Of a stretch of 64,000 bases of DNA, positions 25,581-34,996 are shown in pieces. Made by a program: the position numbers and the translations under genes. This DNA is from Bacteroidales bacterium (GTDB lineage: Bacteria; Bacteroidota; Bacteroidia; Bacteroidales; P3), in contig JAISGN010000004.1 of the NCBI GenBank assembly GCA_031263015.1, positions 1 through 64,000 of the forward strand, in the 5' to 3' direction. Below the pieces are notes generated by a model. The model was not told the DNA's origin and did not search any database. It saw only the letters and a program-made list of their open reading frames with translations. The number at the start of each line of letters is the position of its first letter. Within the stretch, counting starts at the first letter, position 1.

Positions 25581-26582
25581 AGAAAGAATATCATCCAGAA
25601 AGCCGTCAAGAGAGTACTTATAATAATATTGCTCGGAACGGTTTTCTGCAAAAGGAGAGTCAAGAAAAGCCTTAGAAGGAAAAGTTTTATAAAAATCACA
25701 TACGCAAATGTTATCCGGGCAATAAAAATCATAATTCACAATGTCGTCATTGGTCGTTATCATCTTTCGCCTTGCGGCAAGAGTTTCTATTGTTCGCATG
25801 GTCAAGCCGCTTTGATTTGGACCTTGCGTATCAACTATTATTCGGGATTTCTGCATTATGTCTGTTATTTGCCTTTCGGTAAGCGGCGTGTAGGCAAAAT
25901 CGCTCTTGCGGGAGTGTGCAAAATTGCGGTTTGTAAGTTTAGAGAGATAATAAACATAAGGCTTTTGGAGATAGAGGTAAATGAAGGTCGTAAAATTATT
26001 CTGCCTGGCAATTTGCTTTAATGCACATGCTATTTTATATCTGTCGGTATGTGCCGAACCGATAAAGCAAAGGTCGTAATCGTATTTCTGCTGCGGCTTT
26101 ATGTCGGCATATTGCGGCAAATAAAAAAGCGGTCTCAGCAGTATTTTGTCCTTATATTTGAGAACATCTTTGCGGTCAAAAGAATAAACCCTGTCAAAGT
26201 GATTAAAATATATTTGAAGATTGTGTTTCCATGCCATAGAATCCCATATATACAGAATTTTTACAGGACAGGATTGCAGAGTCGTTATTTTTTTTACAAA
26301 CCAAACAGGCATCGTTTCAATGTTTATAACCAGAAAAATATCGTAGTGATTGCCTTTTATGGTTTTATAAATGCGTTTATAATATCGGTTTATGCAAGCG
26401 GAAAGAAGGTGTTTGTTAAGCCGCATAATGATTTTGAACAATGTTTTATCACTAAACCGCTCGTTAAAATAATCAACATCGGCTCCACGCTCCGTCAAGC
26501 GTTTTTCTATATGTTTCTCATAGCCGAAAAAGGCGGGTGCGAAAAACAAAATCTTCTTCCCCTCCAAATCTACTCTATGCAT
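25578..26582 (-). CDS. CgeB-like glycosyltransferase
   Basis: A 334-residue protein of the CgeB/spore-protein type glycosyltransferases with a GT-B plan. Visible elements are 'I-L-F-F-A-P-A-F-F-G-Y' (N-terminal strand), 'L-Y-I-W-D-S-M' and a C-terminal donor domain with 'F-I-G-S-A-H-T-D-R-Y' and 'D-T-Q-G-P-N-Q-S-G-L-T-M-R-T-I-E-T-L-A'. It probably adds one sugar in polysaccharide synthesis. Starts 12 bp after the SDR epimerase gene. Confidence 0.75.
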   Translation of the reverse strand: MHRVDLEGKKILFFAPAFFGYEKHIEKRLTERGADVDYFNERFSDKTLFKIIMRLNKHLLSACINRYYKRIYKTIKGNHYDIFLVINIETMPVWFVKKITTLQSCPVKILYIWDSMAWKHNLQIYFNHFDRVYSFDRKDVLKYKDKILLRPLFYLPQYADIKPQQKYDYDLCFIGSAHTDRYKIACALKQIARQNNFTTFIYLYLQKPYVYYLSKLTNRNFAHSRKSDFAYTPLTERQITDIMQKSRIIVDTQGPNQSGLTMRTIETLAARRKMITTNDDIVNYDFYCPDNICVCDFYKTFPSKAFLDSPFAENRSEQYYYKYSLDGFLDDILS

Positions 26583-26594
26583 GCAATTATGATG

Positions 26595-27734
26595 TTATTT
26601 ATAAAGACCTTTTGATTTCATCTCGTCAATGGACGATTGGTATTTGTCTTCGGTTACGTCCTGTGTTTTTACCCAGGAAGTAAAACGTTTTATTCCTTCC
26701 GCAAAAGAAATCTTCGGTTTGTAGTCCAGCAATTTATCGGCTTTGGAAATATCCGCAAAGTTATGTCTGATGTCTCCTAAACGATAGTTGCCCGAAATCT
26801 TCATCGGAACATTTATGCCGTAATTTGCTATCAACTCCTTTGCCACATCATTGACAGAGGTACTGATGCCGGTGCCGATATTAAATATCTCGCCGGTGCT
26901 TTGCTTTTTCTCTATTGCCAAAATCGTAGCATCCGTTACATCATCTATAAACACGAAATCTCTACTCTCATTGCCGTCTTCAAAGATATTAAGCGGATGT
27001 TCATTTCGTATTTGGGTGGAAAAGACAGAAAGGATTCCCGTATAAGGATTGGAAAGCGATTGAGTAGGTCCATAAACATTTTGATAACGCAGAGCCGTAG
27101 AAGATATGCCGAGTGTATTTCCAAGCAACATTATCATCTGTTCCTGATTCTGCTTGTTGATGCCATAAACCGAAGTCGGATGAATGAGGCTATTCTCATC
27201 CGTAGCGACTAATTCAACATCCGAAGAGCATACGGGACATTTACATTCAAAATCTCCTTCGTGCATTGCTTTGTCTTCCCGTGCCGAAGGGTAAACATCT
27301 CCGCAATGTTTGCAAAAATATTTCCCCTCTCCATAGATTGCTCTGGATGATGCCACCACGACTTTTTCCACATTATGCTTTTTGTTGGTAAGAACATCCG
27401 CAAGCAACGCCGTCCCCATAATGTTTGTTTGACAATACCGCTCTATTTCGTACATACTTTGACCTGTTCCAGTTTCCGCCGCCAGATGTACAATACAATC
27501 CTGATGTTCTATCACTTGTTCCAGCGTTTTTCTGTCGGTTACCGAGCCTTTGACAAATGCCGCTCCGGAGTTTTTAATATTGTTATAAAGCGGGGATGTT
27601 GTTTTGGGGTCTTTTCCATGAATTTGTTCGGAGAGATTATCAAGAATTGTTACGTTATATCCCCTCGTTAAAAGTTTAATTGCAAGATTAGACCCAATGA
27701 ATCCCGCACCTCCGGTTATTAAAATATTTTTCAT
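26595..27734 (-). CDS. SDR nucleotide-sugar epimerase with zinc-ribbon insertion
   Basis: A 379-residue extended-SDR enzyme. NAD motif GGAGFIG at 8-14, catalytic Y190-x3-K194. Between them a cysteine insert, C141-x2-C144 and C166-x2-C169, looks like a zinc ribbon. This insert occurs, from memory, in enzymes annotated as dTDP-L-rhamnose 4-epimerase, so it may convert dTDP-rhamnose to dTDP-6-deoxytalose or act as a related 4-epimerase. Lies in the operon between the acyltransferase and the CgeB-like transferase. Confidence 0.82.
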   Translation of the reverse strand: MKNILITGGAGFIGSNLAIKLLTRGYNVTILDNLSEQIHGKDPKTTSPLYNNIKNSGAAFVKGSVTDRKTLEQVIEHQDCIVHLAAETGTGQSMYEIERYCQTNIMGTALLADVLTNKKHNVEKVVVASSRAIYGEGKYFCKHCGDVYPSAREDKAMHEGDFECKCPVCSSDVELVATDENSLIHPTSVYGINKQNQEQMIMLLGNTLGISSTALRYQNVYGPTQSLSNPYTGILSVFSTQIRNEHPLNIFEDGNESRDFVFIDDVTDATILAIEKKQSTGEIFNIGTGISTSVNDVAKELIANYGINVPMKISGNYRLGDIRHNFADISKADKLLDYKPKISFAEGIKRFTSWVKTQDVTEDKYQSSIDEMKSKGLYK

Positions 27735-27742
27735 TTAAAATC

Positions 27743-28369
27743 TTATTTTCGTTCCCATTGCTTCGTTTGAGCATTGTATTGTTTGACAACCCTCGCAGGA
27801 ATTCCGACAATGACAGAGTTATCTTCAAATATGCCTTTTACAACCGCATTTGCCCCTATAACGCATCCGTTACCTATTTTTGTGCCCGGCAGAATACAGA
27901 CTCCTTCCCCTATCCATACATTATCTCCGATTTCCACCTGCGACACATCATACGGACGCCTGACAGGAGGAATTTCGGGAGAGGAATGTTCCGCATTGTA
28001 GAATCCGTGCGAACAGTCGGAAATATATATTCTGCTTGCCATTAAGACGTTGTTGCCGATTTTTACATTATTCATCGCCGTAATATGGACATAATCGTTG
28101 ATTTGGATATTATCGCCGAGTATCAAAGATTCGGATTTGTCAAAAGAAAATGCCTCAAACCTGCATCCTGTTCCGATAGAATTATTGCGACCTAAATTCA
28201 TATATTTTTTAGACCGAATGTCAAAAGGGAAGTTTATTATTCGCATTTTAGGATAAAAAATCTTAGTACGAATCAAACAACAGGCTAGATATATTTTATA
28301 TCCCAATGTATAATGATTCTTTAACATAGATTGTTTAATCGGTTGGGTTTTGAGTTCTTTCTTTGTCAT
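27743..28369 (-). CDS. Hexapeptide-repeat acyltransferase (maltose/serine acetyltransferase-like)
   Basis: A 208-residue protein with a left-handed beta-helix: repeats such as 'I-G-N-N-V-L-M' and 'I-G-D-N-V-W-I-G-E-G-V-C-I-L-P-G-T-K-I' across residues 85-185, ending in 'G-I-P-A-R-V-V'. The His of 'D-C-S-H-G-F-Y' is the probable catalytic residue. It would O- or N-acetylate a sugar of the polysaccharide. It lies 8 bp from genes on both sides. Confidence 0.85.
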   Translation of the reverse strand: MTKKELKTQPIKQSMLKNHYTLGYKIYLACCLIRTKIFYPKMRIINFPFDIRSKKYMNLGRNNSIGTGCRFEAFSFDKSESLILGDNIQINDYVHITAMNNVKIGNNVLMASRIYISDCSHGFYNAEHSSPEIPPVRRPYDVSQVEIGDNVWIGEGVCILPGTKIGNGCVIGANAVVKGIFEDNSVIVGIPARVVKQYNAQTKQWERK

Positions 28370-28377
28370 TTTCTTTT

Positions 28378-29496
28378 TTATTGTTCAAGTAATATCTTAA
28401 ATAAGTTTTTCCAACTATCGGCAAACGGCTCGTCAATTAACTTTTCTTCTACAGGATACAGAAAAGACAAATCGTTATTGATAATGTTAAGCATCTGCAA
28501 AGCCAATGTATTAGGATTGTCACAAGGGAAGAATGCCGTCTGCCGACAACCGCTTGCCGCCGTGTGAGAATATGGTAAGTCGGCAAGCAACATCGGTTTA
28601 TCATAATGAGAAAACTCCGAAATAGGCAATCCCCAAGTTTCACTTTTTGAAGGAAAAATCAGACAATCCGTCCTTTCGTATTCTTCATCCATCTTATTAT
28701 GCGGCAATAATCCTACAAAATTTATATGTTTTATGTCGTTATACTTCTTAAGAATCATTTTGGAATAGTTATCGGTGTTTTCCTCGTTTATTGTTAGCGT
28801 TACCTCAAAATCCTCAACCCTTTTGTCATTAAGAATTTTTACAGCCTCACAAACAATCTCAAAATTCTTAAATATACGTGGTACGGACGGGTAAAAGAAA
28901 TGCGTTATGTTGCTTTTTTTATTTGATTTGATATTGTTTTTAAGACTATTTTGTTTAGGATATGCAACTATTATCTTATTTTTATCTACATTGAACATCT
29001 TTGAAAAAGCATTCCTTATCCAATCCTGCTGAACTATCAAATAATTATTTTTATGAATGTTGATACGATAGAGATATTTATAAAACAAAGTCATAAGCGA
29101 CATATTCCAATCCAATTTAAAATCCTTTAATCTAAGTTTATAAAAAGGAGAAGTGTTGTGCATATAAACAGCATGACGCTTTGCTATTACATTTGGTGTT
29201 ATATCGTGCAACGAGAGCCATAATTCTGGCTTCAATCGCTTGGAAATTCTATAAAAATAAACATATTCATAGTACAGACGATAAATCCATCGCTGTTTGG
29301 CTTTCGGAAATGTTATGCATTCCACATTATTGTGCGGGCAAGCATCTTCCGAATGCAGAATTGTTACAAATCTGTACTTTTCAGTCAGTCCGCTCGTTGA
29401 AACATAGTCCAAACATTCCTTTAAAACAGAATATGCTCCTCCGACTTCACGAGAAAAATTCACAGCAGAAATAACTATTGTCTTTTTATTTATCAC
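28378..29496 (-). CDS. Glycosyltransferase family 4 (GT-B)
   Basis: A 372-residue glycosyltransferase. The C-terminal donor-binding half contains 'F-P-S-K-S-E-T-W-G-L-P-I-S-E', the position of the EX7E motif of GT4 enzymes. The N-terminal acceptor domain starts 'T-I-V-I-S-A-V-N-F-S-R-E-V-G-G-A-Y'. No signal or membrane segment. Sugar specificity cannot be read. Confidence 0.85.
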   Translation of the reverse strand: MINKKTIVISAVNFSREVGGAYSVLKECLDYVSTSGLTEKYRFVTILHSEDACPHNNVECITFPKAKQRWIYRLYYEYVYFYRISKRLKPELWLSLHDITPNVIAKRHAVYMHNTSPFYKLRLKDFKLDWNMSLMTLFYKYLYRINIHKNNYLIVQQDWIRNAFSKMFNVDKNKIIVAYPKQNSLKNNIKSNKKSNITHFFYPSVPRIFKNFEIVCEAVKILNDKRVEDFEVTLTINEENTDNYSKMILKKYNDIKHINFVGLLPHNKMDEEYERTDCLIFPSKSETWGLPISEFSHYDKPMLLADLPYSHTAASGCRQTAFFPCDNPNTLALQMLNIINNDLSFLYPVEEKLIDEPFADSWKNLFKILLEQ

Positions 29497-29529
29497 ACTC
29501 TCCTTTTTATATTTCGTTTTACATCTAAT

Positions 29530-30441
29530 TTAATCAATGAATTTTCTTGTTAAAATTTTTGCCAGAAGTTCTATACGAGAGCCGCCATGAGTGAATTTAT
29601 ATCGTATGATTTTTAATAATCTACACAGTAAATTCATTTTAGGTAGAGAAAGGTAACATTCTATCAGTGTCCGCTGCGAATCATTGAATAGTTTATTATA
29701 ATCCTGATAGAAATGCAATACGCCAATATAATGTTTGCAATCAATAACCGGAAAATTCGCACAATTTAATAAACTTGCCAAACGACTTTTTTTAATCTCC
29801 GTACCATTTGTAACGGCTTGCGGATGCCTACGAAACCACAGAACTACATCATCCATATAAGTAACCTCTCCGAATGCTAAACCGACAAGTAAAAGTAAGT
29901 GGTCATGCATTGCTGGCGTATGCTTTTGCTCTAACATTAAGGTTAATATTTTGGAATTGAATATTGAAACACAGCCGTGAATACCACCATTAAGAAAAAG
30001 TGTATCTCGTAAATGCTTAGGCTCCCAAAACGGAATTTTACCATTGAAAGTGCCGTCAGCATTCCAAATTTCAGCGTTAGCATAGACAACTTGCGGAAGT
30101 GCATTATTCTTTGTTATAATTACATCGTACATTACTTGCAGTTTATTTTCCAACCATACATCATCTTGGTCGCAAAACATAACAAAATCACTCGTTGCAA
30201 AAGTCAATAAGTGCATAAAATTTGCGGCAGATGAGCAAAAAACAATCTTATCTTCTATGATTTTTATACGAGTGTCTATTTCCTGCCATTTACGAATTAT
30301 TGAGAGAGTGTTATCCGTACTACCGTCATCGTGAATGATGAGATTCCAATCTTTGAACGACTGCTTAATAATGGATTCAATCTGTTGCTCCACATATTTT
30401 TCGCCGTTAAAGGTTGCAAGAAGAATTGTTATTTGAGGCAT
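29530..30441 (-). CDS. Glycosyltransferase family 2, rhamnosyltransferase-like
   Basis: A 303-residue GT-A enzyme. The nucleotide-binding 'D-D-G-S-T-D-N-T' lies near residue 38-45 and the metal-binding motif is 'F-C-D-Q-D-D-V-W' near 88-95. The 'Q-D-D-V-W' pattern is common among rhamnosyltransferases. Starts 39 bp after the previous gene. Confidence 0.85.
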   Translation of the reverse strand: MPQITILLATFNGEKYVEQQIESIIKQSFKDWNLIIHDDGSTDNTLSIIRKWQEIDTRIKIIEDKIVFCSSAANFMHLLTFATSDFVMFCDQDDVWLENKLQVMYDVIITKNNALPQVVYANAEIWNADGTFNGKIPFWEPKHLRDTLFLNGGIHGCVSIFNSKILTLMLEQKHTPAMHDHLLLLVGLAFGEVTYMDDVVLWFRRHPQAVTNGTEIKKSRLASLLNCANFPVIDCKHYIGVLHFYQDYNKLFNDSQRTLIECYLSLPKMNLLCRLLKIIRYKFTHGGSRIELLAKILTRKFID

Positions 30442-30480
30442 TATGAGGTTTTGTTTTAGTCAAAATCTAATATTTCCACA

Positions 30481-31554
30481 CTAATTCTCTAACAATGTAC
30501 GCAACTTTATATATGCTTTTTCCCAAGTAAATTGTTTAATGGTACGGTTGCCTTCTTTTGCCAATCTTATTCGTAATTCATCATCCTCAACTAATTTTAT
30601 AAGATTTTTTGCCAACATTTCCGGTTCGTGCGGCGGAGATAAAAGAGCATTCTCATTATCTTTGGCAACAACCGTAAATCCTCCTATATTTGTAAGACAT
30701 AATGCACAACCGCACATCATTGCCTCAGGTGGAGTTAAACAAAATCCCTCGCCATGAGAAGCAGACAGAAAAATTGCAGAACTGTTGTATAGCATATTTA
30801 ATGTTGATTTGTCGGGACAAGTATAAAAATCATACCAGTCAGGAAGGAATTTCGGTCTTTTAAATGCCCCAAACATTTTTACTTTTAACAAAGGGTATTT
30901 ATCTTTTACTATCTGCAAAGCTTTTATTGCATCATTTACTCCTTTCCACTCTAACACGTGGTAAAGCATACAGAAAGTATATCTGTCTCTGGATTCTATA
31001 GGAGTAGCCAGCGTAAAATAATCAAAATCAAAGCCATTATGAATTAATGTGCAAAATTCGCCTTCGAAATGTACGATGTCTGCCAACCATTCTGCAATAA
31101 CTATTTTCCTCAACGGAAAGTGATAAGTTTCTTTAACCCTTTGTTCCGAAAAATACCACGCTTCAAAGTGTTGTATCAAATAAAACTTATGATTATCGGC
31201 AATGTTTTTATATTTTGCCAAATATCCGGCGGTCTCTACAGCAGTGCAAATCATTATATCTGCTTTTGGAACGAATGCCTCCGATAATGACCAAACCGGA
31301 ATTTCTTTCACACGATTATCCAGATTAAACCATAGTTTGCAGGAATATCTTCCGAATATATTATAATAGAAGTATTTTATAATGCTTCTTATTTTCTCTG
31401 TCGTTGACTGCTCATTAAATAAAAGGGATGACGGATAAATGATTTTCACCAAATAATTATCTGCGGCAAGTCTGTTAGCATACTCATACACAACTTTAAA
31501 TCCACCGACAGGTTTTCTGCCTGCAAACGGTAACAGGAAATTTATTTTTTTCAT
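30481..31554 (-). CDS. Glycosyltransferase family 4
   Basis: A 357-residue GT-B enzyme beginning 'I-N-F-L-L-P-F-A-G-R-K-P-V-G-G-F-K-V-V-Y'. Donor site segment 'S-A-S-H-G-E-G-F-C-L-T-P-P-E-A-M' near 265-280 fits the EX7E motif. The N-terminus recalls rhamnosyltransferases of the WsaF type, but this is only a resemblance. Begins 6 bp after the polymerase gene. Confidence 0.83.
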   Translation of the reverse strand: MKKINFLLPFAGRKPVGGFKVVYEYANRLAADNYLVKIIYPSSLLFNEQSTTEKIRSIIKYFYYNIFGRYSCKLWFNLDNRVKEIPVWSLSEAFVPKADIMICTAVETAGYLAKYKNIADNHKFYLIQHFEAWYFSEQRVKETYHFPLRKIVIAEWLADIVHFEGEFCTLIHNGFDFDYFTLATPIESRDRYTFCMLYHVLEWKGVNDAIKALQIVKDKYPLLKVKMFGAFKRPKFLPDWYDFYTCPDKSTLNMLYNSSAIFLSASHGEGFCLTPPEAMMCGCALCLTNIGGFTVVAKDNENALLSPPHEPEMLAKNLIKLVEDDELRIRLAKEGNRTIKQFTWEKAYIKLRTLLEN

Positions 31555-31560
31555 TGGAAA

Positions 31561-32829
31561 TTAACCTTTTATCTTTTTTGATTCTTCTAATATTATTTCA
31601 CTATCATCTTCTTCGGCAAACATAAATAAAATAAAAATCGGAATTACATCAACCAAAACTTTTATTTGCAGAATTAAAAACAAAATAAATATGAAGATGA
31701 AAAATTGTCTATGTTTGTTTTTTGTTCGCAGATTTGCCTGCTTTATTATCTGATATTGATAGTACAAATACATTATTAATCCACCTATTCCGAAATAAAA
31801 CAGCAAACGAGTATAACCAACATCTGTTCCCATATAATATGCATATCTTCCTGTAGGATCATCCCAGAAGCCATCGCCAATTAACCACGTTTTGAACGTA
31901 TGCGGAATTATTGACAACATACCTATTAAATCATTGGTTGATCTGGTTTGTAATGTTCCCGTACTTTCATAAGAAAAAAACATCTCAAAAGCGTACTGGA
32001 ATAAATAATCAAACTGCGACTTGATTGAGTTAGGTAAAATACCTAAATATACTATTGCCACGCATACAATTGCTATCAAAATTTTTCCGTAATGTTGCCT
32101 AATACGATGTCTGTTAAAAACTACAAGAATTATAATTGCCGTTGCTGCTCCGATAATTGTCGTTCTTGACATCATACAACCAATAACAACAATGAATACA
32201 AATAAACATACTTGTAAGACAGTATATGGACTTCTTTTCTTTAATTTTTCCGATAACATTACCAAACCAAATGAGTTGATTATCCCAAGCGCTACATATT
32301 GTTCTCCGATACCGATTAATCTTTGTCCTCTTACACTTCTAATATCTTTTGAATATGGAGATATGGTAAGTTGTTCCAACATAAAATGTTCAAAACCCGG
32401 AATTAAATACATTAACACAGCAAGAAGACACTGCAAAGTTACTGCAGCAATTATATAATTGGTTATCAAATCAAAATCTATCTTATTATCATTTATTTTC
32501 TTGAAATAAAATGCGAGTACGAATGCTCCGACAATAATCAGAAAAGTAGAGAATGTATTGTAAATAAAGAAAGTTTCTCTTGTATTATTCAGAACATCAG
32601 CAACAATTGCAAGCAAAGTAATCAACAAAAGACAATATATAATTTTAATTAAACTAGCGTTTATAAAAATTAATTTCTTCTCAAACACTGTTACAATCAA
32701 AAATCCGACTATTGCAAACACGGTCCTAAACGACATAATTGGGAAGAACTTAAACGATATGGGATAGATAAAGCAAAAAACCAACAGTAAAAGACCTGCT
32801 TTCCTAAGTTGTTCTTTCTTTATTCTCAT
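31561..32829 (-). CDS. O-antigen/capsule polymerase-like membrane protein (Wzy type), polymerase 1
   Basis: About 422 residues when started at 32829 ('M-R-I-K-K-E-Q-L'); the longer frame to 32904 would overlap the upstream glycosyltransferase. It has some 11-12 hydrophobic helices with a large loop near residues 285-340 containing 'S-T-N-D-L-I-G', 'G-D-G-F-W' and 'Y-Y-M-G-T-D-V-G-Y', the layout of Wzy/WaaL-like proteins. It would join repeat units on undecaprenyl pyrophosphate at the periplasmic face. Sequence alone does not separate polymerase from ligase. Confidence 0.75.
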   Translation of the reverse strand: MRIKKEQLRKAGLLLLVFCFIYPISFKFFPIMSFRTVFAIVGFLIVTVFEKKLIFINASLIKIIYCLLLITLLAIVADVLNNTRETFFIYNTFSTFLIIVGAFVLAFYFKKINDNKIDFDLITNYIIAAVTLQCLLAVLMYLIPGFEHFMLEQLTISPYSKDIRSVRGQRLIGIGEQYVALGIINSFGLVMLSEKLKKRSPYTVLQVCLFVFIVVIGCMMSRTTIIGAATAIIILVVFNRHRIRQHYGKILIAIVCVAIVYLGILPNSIKSQFDYLFQYAFEMFFSYESTGTLQTRSTNDLIGMLSIIPHTFKTWLIGDGFWDDPTGRYAYYMGTDVGYTRLLFYFGIGGLIMYLYYQYQIIKQANLRTKNKHRQFFIFIFILFLILQIKVLVDVIPIFILFMFAEEDDSEIILEESKKIKG

Positions 32830-32840
32830 AAAAAACTTTC

Positions 32841-33863
32841 TTAATTGTTTAAGTGCTTTATTTTTCGCAGCAATGAATATCCACCATTGAAGATATAAAT
32901 ACATTTAGCAAGATTAGCAGCAGCCATCCTATTTATCAAACGTAAAATTTCATCCTCCTGATTTGCAGGTGTTATTTCAGAATTTATTTCCTGAAACTCC
33001 AAACATAATAACTTAATTGCAGTAAAATTCTTAGAGCCAAGTAGAAACCTGCCACGTATTGATAATTTTAAGCGAATTAAACTTTGTGCATAAACATTGT
33101 AATCATCCTTCTGCAAGAAGAAATCTTCTATATTTTTCACCGAATTTAACATTTGCAAAACAAGTATCGGCGTCAAATGATGTTTAGTTATTGAATCGGA
33201 TGTTGCAACCGCATAGTGATACAAACAATTATTTAGATAAACAACTTTTTGTGCTCTGTAAAATAATTTAATTGTTATCATATCTTCGCCGTAGTTCGTA
33301 CAATCAAAATTCATCTCACAATCGTCAAAATCATAAAGCGTTCTTCTGAATAATTTTGCCCAAATATTCCATCTGAATCTGCAGTTCAACATTTCTTTCA
33401 CCACTACGACCTTGTCATCAGGTAATTCTTGAGACTCTCTTTCTTCCTTCTCTTCCGAAGAGTTAAAGAAATCGCAAAAAACTATATCTGCCGATGTTGA
33501 TTTTGCTTTTTGGTAAAGTTTCTCCAAACAATCTAATTCCAACCAATCATCACTATCAACATGAGTGATATATTCGCCCTCAGCAGCATTCATCCCTACC
33601 CTACGGGTTACATAAAGTTTGCAATTTTTCTCATTATTAATAATTTTAACTCTATTTTTTACAGACGGATATGTTAAAATCAATCTTTTTAATATTTCTA
33701 TAGAATTATCCGGTGTACAATCATTTACGAAAATAAATTCTACATCTTGGAGCGTCTGAGAAAATAAACTATGAACACATCTCTCAATTTGACGTTCTAC
33801 ATTATAGATAGGAACAATCACAGATACAGCATATTTGTTATTTAATTTTTGCTCAATGTACAT
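32841..33863 (-). CDS. Glycosyltransferase family 2 (tandem paralogue a)
   Basis: A 340-residue GT-A enzyme: 'V-S-V-I-V-P-I-Y-N-V-E' start, 'F-V-N-D-C-T-P-D-N-S' nucleotide motif, metal-binding 'H-V-D-S-D-D-W-L' near 107-114. It is closely similar in plan to the two genes upstream (34.0-36.0 kb): the same 'K-S-T-S-A-D-I-V-F-C-D-F' segment and C-terminal half, so this looks like a tandem family. A minus-strand -7-like TAATTTTG lies at 33913-33920, about 50 bp ahead. Confidence 0.86.
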   Translation of the reverse strand: MYIEQKLNNKYAVSVIVPIYNVERQIERCVHSLFSQTLQDVEFIFVNDCTPDNSIEILKRLILTYPSVKNRVKIINNEKNCKLYVTRRVGMNAAEGEYITHVDSDDWLELDCLEKLYQKAKSTSADIVFCDFFNSSEEKEERESQELPDDKVVVVKEMLNCRFRWNIWAKLFRRTLYDFDDCEMNFDCTNYGEDMITIKLFYRAQKVVYLNNCLYHYAVATSDSITKHHLTPILVLQMLNSVKNIEDFFLQKDDYNVYAQSLIRLKLSIRGRFLLGSKNFTAIKLLCLEFQEINSEITPANQEDEILRLINRMAAANLAKCIYIFNGGYSLLRKIKHLNN

Positions 33864-33912
33864 TTCGTAATTTCAAGTTAAAATATTTTATTTATAGAAT
33901 AAATTCTACAAA

Positions 33913-33920
33913 CAAAATTA
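33913..33920 (-). promoter_or_regulatory. Possible internal -7 promoter element
   Basis: Minus-strand TAATTTTG fits TAnnTTTG in the 135-bp gap ahead of the gene starting at 33863. No matching -33 element was found. Confidence 0.35.
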
Positions 33921-33998
33921 GTTAATATTTTTATAGCAGATAAAAATATTGCAATGCTTCTTATAAATCTTATCTTCCAAGCAAACTTTCTATAAATT

Positions 33999-34976
33999 TT
34001 ATTTTACAAAATATTTGTTTCTCAACAGAGCAGGAAAATAAATTCCGTGTGCGGCACAGAGGCTTATCAATCTCTGCGTTAATGAATAGTTTTTATTTTT
34101 ATATATAACTTTGTTTGCCGAACGATATAAATTTTTCCACCATCTTAACTGATGCCGATTTTTACATTGATAAATTGCCATTTGCTTTAACCACACTTTC
34201 ATATAATTCAATTCATTTTCAAAAAGATGTCCGTCAGGCTTAGACATTATGAAATTTTCCACATCATCTATCGCATCTATATATGATTTTATTTTATCAA
34301 TATTTAAAGCTCTTGTCATAGATTGTTGATTTTGGACATTATAATGATAACCTGCCATAGGAAGATAAGTTGTTATGGAAGCATTATAAAATAAACGAAT
34401 GTTGAGCATATCTTCCCCTCCATTTCGCCACAATTTCGTTTCTGACGGAATATTTTGCAAATAAAATTCACGTCTGTAAATCTTAGTGCACATTGACCAC
34501 CAAATTTTAGTAGATAACATTGCATGAACGACATCTTTGGGACAAGTGCTGCCGATATCCTCCGAAATAAGTTTTTGCTCCGTATCATAATCCAAATAAA
34601 AATCTGCCCAGACTATGTCCGCAGAAGTTTTTTTAGCCTGCTGATACATATTTTCAATCGTAGGTAATTCTATTCTGTCGTCGCTATCGCAATGCATTAT
34701 ATATTCTCCTTTCGCAAGACGAACCCCATGCATTCTTGTTTCTGCCAATCCTAAGTTTAAATCATTATCAGCAATCGTAATCTTAATATCCGTCCGATGA
34801 TTTTCCGATATACATTTTTTTAGTATCGCAATTGAATTATCTTGTGTCTTGTCATTGACAAATATTATTTCAAAGTTTTCCAACGTCTGATTCAAAAGAC
34901 TTTTTGCGCATCTTTCAATCCACTTCTCCGTCCCGTAAATCGGAACTATTACAGAAACTTTTGGTTGTTCTTCCAT
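33999..34976 (-). CDS. Glycosyltransferase family 2 (tandem paralogue b)
   Basis: A 325-residue enzyme when started at 34976 ('M-E-E-Q-P-K-V-S-V-I-V-P'); a longer in-frame start at 35057 would run 61 bp into the upstream gene. GT2 motifs are 'F-V-N-D-K-T-Q-D-N-S' and 'H-C-D-S-D-D-R-I'. It shares 'K-T-S-A-D-I-V-W-A-D-F' and 'G-G-E-D-M-L-N-I-R-L-F-Y' with its neighbours, showing common descent by tandem duplication. Confidence 0.86.
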   Translation of the reverse strand: MEEQPKVSVIVPIYGTEKWIERCAKSLLNQTLENFEIIFVNDKTQDNSIAILKKCISENHRTDIKITIADNDLNLGLAETRMHGVRLAKGEYIMHCDSDDRIELPTIENMYQQAKKTSADIVWADFYLDYDTEQKLISEDIGSTCPKDVVHAMLSTKIWWSMCTKIYRREFYLQNIPSETKLWRNGGEDMLNIRLFYNASITTYLPMAGYHYNVQNQQSMTRALNIDKIKSYIDAIDDVENFIMSKPDGHLFENELNYMKVWLKQMAIYQCKNRHQLRWWKNLYRSANKVIYKNKNYSLTQRLISLCAAHGIYFPALLRNKYFVK

Positions 34977-34996
34977 GACTTTTGATGTTATTTTTT

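Noticed and set aside
25366..26021. Plus-strand frames through the 41-bp array
   Set aside because: All three frames stay open because the repeat lacks stops; they continue antisense through a glycosyltransferase gene.
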